Origin: Chrysochromulina parva
Lineage: Eukaryota; Haptophyta; Prymnesiales; Chrysochromulinaceae
NCBI GenBank assembly: GCA_002887195.1
Contig: PJAB01001887.1
Coordinates: 1 to 11,676, forward strand
DNA length: 11,676 bases
Direction of reading: 5' to 3'
Positions 8,369 through 11,676 of the stretch are shown here, in pieces (within the stretch, counting starts at the first letter, position 1; the number at the start of each line of letters is the position of its first letter). The notes under the pieces were generated by a model that searched no databases, had not been told where the DNA came from, and worked only from the letters and a program-made list of their open reading frames with translations. Position numbers and translations under genes: made by a program.

Positions 8369-8923
8369 ATGGCGTTGCGTATGCAGCGGATGCGCAAGGA
8401 CTTCCTCATCAGCCGCGTGCGCCGGCAGGTTGAGCAAAGCGCGCTCGTCGCCGTCGTCAACGTGGGCAATATCGGCACCTCCCAGAGCGAACAGGTGCGG
8501 CGCACGCTTGCCGCGGTTGGTGGCCAGGTGCTTTTCACGAAAAACTCGCTGGCCGCCAAGGGGCTCGAGGCCGCCGGCGCCGCCGATCTCGTCCCGCTGC
8601 TAAAGGGCCCCACCGCGATCGCGACCGGCCCCGCGGAGGTGCCGCTCGCCAAGGAGCTGCTCACACTCTCAACACTGTTTCCTGACTTTTTCGTGATCGG
8701 TGCGCTGCTCAACAAGCGGCGCGTGCTCGAGTTCATGGAGGTAGAGCGCCTCTCCAAGCTGCCCGCGTCTGACGTCATCCATTCGCAGCTCGTCGCGCAG
8801 ATGCTGCCCGGGAGCAGCCTGCAGGTGCCCAATGTGGCGGCGTACTTGATCGGCGTGCTGCACATGCACGTCGAGGCGCAGCAGGCGGCGAGTGGCGGAG
8901 GCGCCGAGGCGGTAAGCAAGTAA
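8369..8923 (+). CDS. Organellar (probably mitochondrial) ribosomal protein uL10
   Basis: A 184-aa protein of the bacterial L10 type, which anchors the L7/L12 stalk on the large ribosomal subunit and helps recruit translation GTPases. Visible family features are the N-terminal helix (RVRRQVEQSALVAVVNV), the segment VLFTKNSLAAKGLEAAG, equivalent to the bacterial VKNTLARRAL stretch, then LLKGPTAIATG, and the C-terminal L7/L12-binding helix (LPASDVIHSQLVAQML, then NVAAYLIGVLHMHVEA). Length fits bacterial and organellar L10 (about 165-180 aa). The frame is open back to a GTG at 8117, but the first in-frame ATG is 8369 and the upstream part lacks L10 similarity. The basic N-terminus MALRMQRMRKDF could serve as an uncleaved mitochondrial signal. 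Mitochondrial rather than plastid is my inference from the short basic start and the sequence flavour. Confidence 0.85.
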   Translation: MALRMQRMRKDFLISRVRRQVEQSALVAVVNVGNIGTSQSEQVRRTLAAVGGQVLFTKNSLAAKGLEAAGAADLVPLLKGPTAIATGPAEVPLAKELLTLSTLFPDFFVIGALLNKRRVLEFMEVERLSKLPASDVIHSQLVAQMLPGSSLQVPNVAAYLIGVLHMHVEAQQAASGGGAEAVSK

Positions 8924-9072
8924 GCATCCGTGAATCACAGCACGAAGCAACGGCGCACGTAATCAGTACATCTTTTTTGAGCCCTGCCCACCCCACATAC
9001 ACCCAGAGACGCGACAAGTGGAGAAAACGGTAGCTCGAGTCGCGCACGACGCGGCCAATGCGCAATGGACGC

Positions 9073-9105
9073 GGCTCCGGGGTAACCCGGCCGCGGGCCG
9101 GAGCC
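9073..9105. repeat. Inverted repeat, 8-bp GC stem, nested GUAA tetraloop alternative
   Basis: GGCTCCGG (9073-9080) pairs perfectly with CCGGAGCC (9098-9105) across a 17-base loop. A competing hairpin CCGGG/CCCGG (9077-9081 with 9086-9090) closes on GTAA, a GNRA-type tetraloop in RNA. This could be a structured RNA leader or trailer or simply a product of very high GC. Confidence 0.6.
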
Positions 9106-9174
9106 TGACGGGGGCTGTCGCGACTGCCACGCCTGCAGAGACCCGGGCCGTCGGCGTCGCGCGGCGGGCCGCGG

Positions 9175-9209
9175 CGAGACTCGCGCGGTCCCCCGACGCC
9201 CGAGTCTCG
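9175..9209. repeat. Inverted repeat, 9-bp perfect stem
   Basis: CGAGACTCG (9175-9183) and CGAGTCTCG (9201-9209) are exact reverse complements separated by 17 bases, the same loop length as the hairpin about 100 bases upstream. Role unknown. Confidence 0.6.
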
Positions 9210-9360
9210 TCAGGTCGTCACACAGTCACCTCACTCACTTATACTAGTGAATTCAACCATGAAAGCAAGTTTGTCTCGAGCGGCCCAAATGTAAACGATA
9301 AGCGCACGTCCCGAACGGTGACGCACGCGCCCGAGACGACGCAGACACACATGTACGTTC

Positions 9361-11676
9361 ATGGCGGCTATCAAGCAGATCTTGCCGCTTGGTGGGCCCT
9401 TTGGCGGCACGACATCCGTGATCGTTCTCGGCCAAAGGCTGTACGCATCAAACGCGAGCGCCAGATGTCGTTTCGGCAACGACTCCGTGGCAGCAGTCAT
9501 CTTGAATGACACCGCGGTGGTGTGCAACGCAACTGACCCACCTCCCGATGTTGATGCGAGCTCATTATATCTTCCTCTTGAAGTGTCCGTGGACGACGGT
9601 GGAACCTACACGCGCAGCGGGCGGCTCTTTGAGTACATTCGGTATGAGCATATCCATGTGAGCGCCATTACGCCCGCCGGTGGGCCGCGCAGTGGCAGCA
9701 CAAAGCTGAATATCATGGGCTTTGGCTTCCGTGAGCTAGGCAGTAGGCACGGTCATACGGTTCGCGGCTTGCAGTGTATCATCGACAATGAGGTTCTCTC
9801 GCCAGGAGCAATAATATCCGAAAGCCGCACATCGTGCGTAGCAGGGCCCGACGTCGGGTGGCCATCACTCCTACCGCCGTTGCCACCTGGGGTGCCTCCT
9901 CCACCTCGTGCGCCGCCGACTCCGCTCATGCCGCCGTCTCCAACCTTACCTCCTCCTGCGCCGCCTAGACTTCCACTTTCACCATCCCCACCAAAGTTTC
10001 CTCCACTGCCGGGTCTATCGCCTCCGCCTCCGTCACCACCGCCACTTTATGTTGACGACCCTGATTGGTATTGCTGTGGCCAACCGGCGTACACGTGCGA
10101 GTGGTTTGCTGCTCACGACCCTGGATGCACACGCTACCCTTGCTCATATGGCCACTGCCAGAACTGTCCTATCACATGCCATACGCGTCCTCAACCACCA
10201 GCACCGCCCTCGCCGCCGCCCTGCCAAGACCAACCTGGGTGGTATCATCAATCTCCTCAGTTCAATTGCGGTTGGTTTGCAATCCATGACCCGGGCTGTA
10301 CGCTCTTTGGGGGCATTGCATTGGCACACTGTCTGGAGACGTGCGGCGCGTGCGACAAGCCTCCCTCGCCGCCTCGGCCGCCTCCGCTGCCACCTTTCCC
10401 GCCGCCCTCTCAGCCGCCGTCGCCACCGCCGCCGGCGCCGCCGCCACCTTCTCCTCCGCCGTCACCACCTCCTCCATCGCCGCCACCGCCATCGCCACCG
10501 CCATCCTCACCGCCGCTTCCGCCGCCACCTTCACCGCCACCGCCGTCACCGCCACCCTCGCCACCGCCACCCTCGCCCCCCCCTCCCTCGCCGCCTCCCC
10601 CCTCACCGCCCCCAGCCCCACCTCCAGCCCCGCCACCATCTCCGCCGCCGCCATCACCACCGCCGCCATCGCCACCTCCGTCTCCACCTCCACCGTCACC
10701 TCCGCCTTCGCCCCCCCCATCGCCCCCTCCCGACTGCGCCGACGACGCCAGCTGGTACGTGGCGGCATTTGGAGACCCATACTTCAACTGTATCTGGTTC
10801 TTTTACAACGACCCAGGATGCAGACGCTACCCGTGTTCATACGGACAATGTGCCAACTGCCGCTGGACATGTCGGCGGTGCGCGCCGCCGCCGAGGCCAC
10901 CTGCCGCCCCACCGATGCCCGAGTACCCCGATGACTGGGTCAGCCCCCCACCCTCCCCAATGCCTCCGGAGCCATCACCTCCACCTCCTTCCCCAGGGCG
11001 CCCCTTACCACCTTCGCCTCCTTCACCACCCCCTTCACCACCCCCTCCGTCGCCACCGCCTTTTCCTCCGCCTCCAATAGTACCGCCGCCACCGCTTCCG
11101 ACCTTGCCACCTCCACTGCCGCCACCGCCTAGCCCGCCGCCTCCATGCCCATCGCCTCCGCCGCCAACTCCACCTCCGCCCTCTACTCCTCCCGCACCTC
11201 CTCCAGCGCCCCCGCCATCGCCCCCGCCCTTGCCTCCGCCATCGCCGCCACCGTCTCCTCCGCCATCGCCGCCACCCTTACCGCCCCCGTCACTGCCGCC
11301 ATCGCCTCCTCCATCACCCCCTCCATCACCGCCCCCTCCGTCGCCTCCTCCATCGCCGCCGCCAATTCCCCCACCGCCTCCCTCCCCCGTAAGTCCGCCC
11401 ACGGACGTCTCACTGCCGCTTCTGGCTGGGCACCCCCTTCGGCACGTTCCTCTGGAGCTCACCATGAACGGCGACAGCGCAAGCAGGCTTCCATCCGACC
11501 TGCAATACACTTTCTACAAGGATTCTGACTTTGGGGCTGCGCGGCTCCACCCGCTTGGGGGTCCCACCTACGGCGGAACTTTAGTTCACCTCTACCTTAT
11601 CGATGATCGGCTCCACGTTGACTTGGGCGGTGCTGCCCACGGCCCGACCTGCCGTTTTGCGCACGGCGAGCAGACG
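9361..11676 (+). CDS. Large TIG/IPT-domain, Ser-Pro-rich, Cys-module surface protein (partial)
   Basis: The frame stays open for 772 codons and runs off the window. Residues 4-95 are a TIG/IPT immunoglobulin-like domain (IKQILPLGGPFGGT opening, Cys36/Cys55, LPLEVSV, closing LFEY). A second TIG opens at about 100 (VSAITPAGGP, Cys139/Cys159), but its last strands (VPLELTMNG, then LQYTFY) appear only at 696-719. A third opens at 728 (RLHPLGGPTYGGT). Between 165 and 690 lie Ser-Pro2-4 tracts like hydroxyproline-rich extensins and pherophorins, plus three Cys/Trp modules (232-273, 288-331, 459-507). This composition suggests a secreted or membrane-anchored matrix or adhesion protein. No signal peptide follows Met1 and the TIG fold starts at residue 4, so the true start is probably in an upstream exon; a candidate acceptor (GACGCAG) ends at 9344. 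The C-terminus lies beyond 11676. Confidence 0.75.
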   Translation, partial: MAAIKQILPLGGPFGGTTSVIVLGQRLYASNASARCRFGNDSVAAVILNDTAVVCNATDPPPDVDASSLYLPLEVSVDDGGTYTRSGRLFEYIRYEHIHVSAITPAGGPRSGSTKLNIMGFGFRELGSRHGHTVRGLQCIIDNEVLSPGAIISESRTSCVAGPDVGWPSLLPPLPPGVPPPPRAPPTPLMPPSPTLPPPAPPRLPLSPSPPKFPPLPGLSPPPPSPPPLYVDDPDWYCCGQPAYTCEWFAAHDPGCTRYPCSYGHCQNCPITCHTRPQPPAPPSPPPCQDQPGWYHQSPQFNCGWFAIHDPGCTLFGGIALAHCLETCGACDKPPSPPRPPPLPPFPPPSQPPSPPPPAPPPPSPPPSPPPPSPPPPSPPPSSPPLPPPPSPPPPSPPPSPPPPSPPPPSPPPPSPPPAPPPAPPPSPPPPSPPPPSPPPSPPPPSPPPSPPPSPPPDCADDASWYVAAFGDPYFNCIWFFYNDPGCRRYPCSYGQCANCRWTCRRCAPPPRPPAAPPMPEYPDDWVSPPPSPMPPEPSPPPPSPGRPLPPSPPSPPPSPPPPSPPPFPPPPIVPPPPLPTLPPPLPPPPSPPPPCPSPPPPTPPPPSTPPAPPPAPPPSPPPLPPPSPPPSPPPSPPPLPPPSLPPSPPPSPPPSPPPPSPPPSPPPIPPPPPSPVSPPTDVSLPLLAGHPLRHVPLELTMNGDSASRLPSDLQYTFYKDSDFGAARLHPLGGPTYGGTLVHLYLIDDRLHVDLGGAAHGPTCRFAHGEQT
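10054..10179 (+). repeat. Cys/Trp module 1
   Basis: Residues 232-273 of the TIG protein: W236-Y237, C246-x-W248-F249, D253-P-G-C256, then C261, C266, C269 and C273, with an additional C238/C239 pair. Its RYPCSYGHCQNC segment is almost identical to module 3 (RYPCSYGQCANC), pointing to duplication. Confidence 0.75.
10222..10353 (+). repeat. Cys/Trp module 2 (ShK-like spacing)
   Basis: Residues 288-331: C288-x-D290, W294-Y295, C303-x-W305-F306, D310-P-G-C313, C324, then TCGAC ending at C331. Six cysteines and the C-x-D...C-x2-TC-G-x-C ending resemble the spacing of ShK-like extracellular domains. It lacks the RYPCSYG segment of modules 1 and 3. It follows module 1 after a short Pro-rich spacer. 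Confidence 0.7.
10360..10731 (+). repeat. Ser-Pro(2-4) repeat tract I
   Basis: Nearly pure CCN codons punctuated by TCN or TCT serines (PPPSPPPP-type) encode the linker between Cys modules 2 and 3. The plus strand is almost entirely pyrimidine plus the G of CCG. All proline codons are used, so the protein pattern rather than a DNA motif has been kept. The minus strand has a G-quadruplex-compatible run at 10570-10587. Confidence 0.9.
10735..10881 (+). repeat. Cys/Trp module 3
   Basis: Residues 459-507: C459, W465-Y466, C477-x-W479-F480, D484-P-G-C487, C492, C497, C500, C504 and C507. It is closest to module 1 but separated from module 2 by about 127 residues of Ser-Pro repeats. Confidence 0.75.
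10882..11397 (+). repeat. Ser-Pro(2-4) repeat tract II
   Basis: Second long Pro-rich linker, between Cys module 3 and the resumed TIG strands. It starts with a more mixed stretch (EYPDDWVS) and becomes regular SPPP repeats from about 10960, with interspersed Leu, Ala, Phe and one Cys (residue 597). It is the kind of sequence that is hydroxylated and O-glycosylated into stiff rods in algal and plant matrix proteins. Confidence 0.9.

Larger units (their letters stand above)
8924..9360. other. Intergenic, GC-rich with strong inverted repeats
   Basis: Between the uL10 stop and the TIG-protein frame. The middle (about 9040-9215) is extremely GC-rich and carries hairpins (see separate entries); 9230-9300 is AT-richer. 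An in-frame TGA at 9319-9321 separates this region from the downstream frame. It may hold the uL10 terminator and the promoter or an intron of the TIG gene. No tRNA or rRNA signature is visible. Confidence 0.4.

Noticed and set aside
8353..8919. Ser-rich minus-strand frame over uL10
   Set aside because: Exact antisense of a conserved ribosomal protein, with no features of its own.
10410..10787. Gly-rich open frames on the minus strand (also 10827-11510)
   Set aside because: They are the reverse complement of CCN proline codons; GGN triplets without stops arise automatically. The plus frame carries Cys modules and TIG domains.
9908..11080. 390-codon plus-strand frame rich in His, Arg and Leu
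   Set aside because: It is the Pro-rich gene read one base out of phase; it has no domain and appears only because repeats lack stops in all frames.
11389..11394. GTAAGT splice-donor consensus near the end of Pro tract II
   Set aside because: The frame continues directly into TIG-like strands that complete the split domain, so splicing here would remove supported coding sequence. RNA data could overturn this.
10360..11397. CRISPR array or satellite DNA
   Set aside because: There is no constant repeat or spacer length; the period is at codon level and follows a Ser-Pro protein pattern with mixed codons.
9361..11676. Pherophorin assignment
   Set aside because: The Ser-Pro rods resemble pherophorin linkers, but the flanking domains are TIG and short Cys modules, not pherophorin globular domains.

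Overview
The window looks like nuclear DNA from a GC-rich, flagellated, plastid-bearing unicellular eukaryote, most likely a microalga. The evidence is four-fold: genes have their own promoters and separate spacers rather than operons; there is a long hydroxyproline-type (Ser-Pro3-4) wall or matrix protein; there is an axonemal docking-complex-like coiled coil; and there is a MiaB enzyme of cyanobacterial flavour with an N-terminal extension that could be a targeting signal. A haptophyte is my best guess from the mix of TIG, Cys-module, Pro-rich and EF-hand proteins, but nothing here proves the lineage. Introns are few: one short intron is predicted, the other genes read open in one piece.

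Layout. Positions 218-2524 (minus) encode a fusion of a parvulin-type peptidyl-prolyl isomerase domain to a complete MiaB tRNA methylthiotransferase, joined by a poly-Ser linker made of CTG/CAG repeats. Positions 2899-5391 (minus) encode a long protein with a Pro-rich N-terminus, a central coiled coil and three tandem pairs of EF-hands. Positions 5587-8113 (minus, two predicted exons) encode a SAM-domain plus coiled-coil protein related to outer dynein arm docking-complex subunits (CCDC63/CCDC114/CCDC151 group). A roughly 255-base divergent spacer separates it from 8369-8923 (plus), an organellar, probably mitochondrial, ribosomal protein uL10. From 9361 to the end of the window (plus, incomplete at both ends) runs a large predicted surface or matrix protein: TIG/IPT domains, one of which is interrupted by a roughly 520-residue block of Ser-Pro-rich linkers carrying three related Cys/Trp-rich modules.

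The genes do not form one pathway. Two could belong to flagellar biology (docking coiled coil; the EF-hand protein is a calcium-sensor candidate), two to organellar gene expression (MiaB fusion, uL10), and one to the cell surface. The points most worth checking are the PpiC-MiaB fusion, the TIG domain split by a Pro/Cys insertion, the repeated WY..CxWFxxxDPGC module, and the SAM fusion with its small upstream exon.
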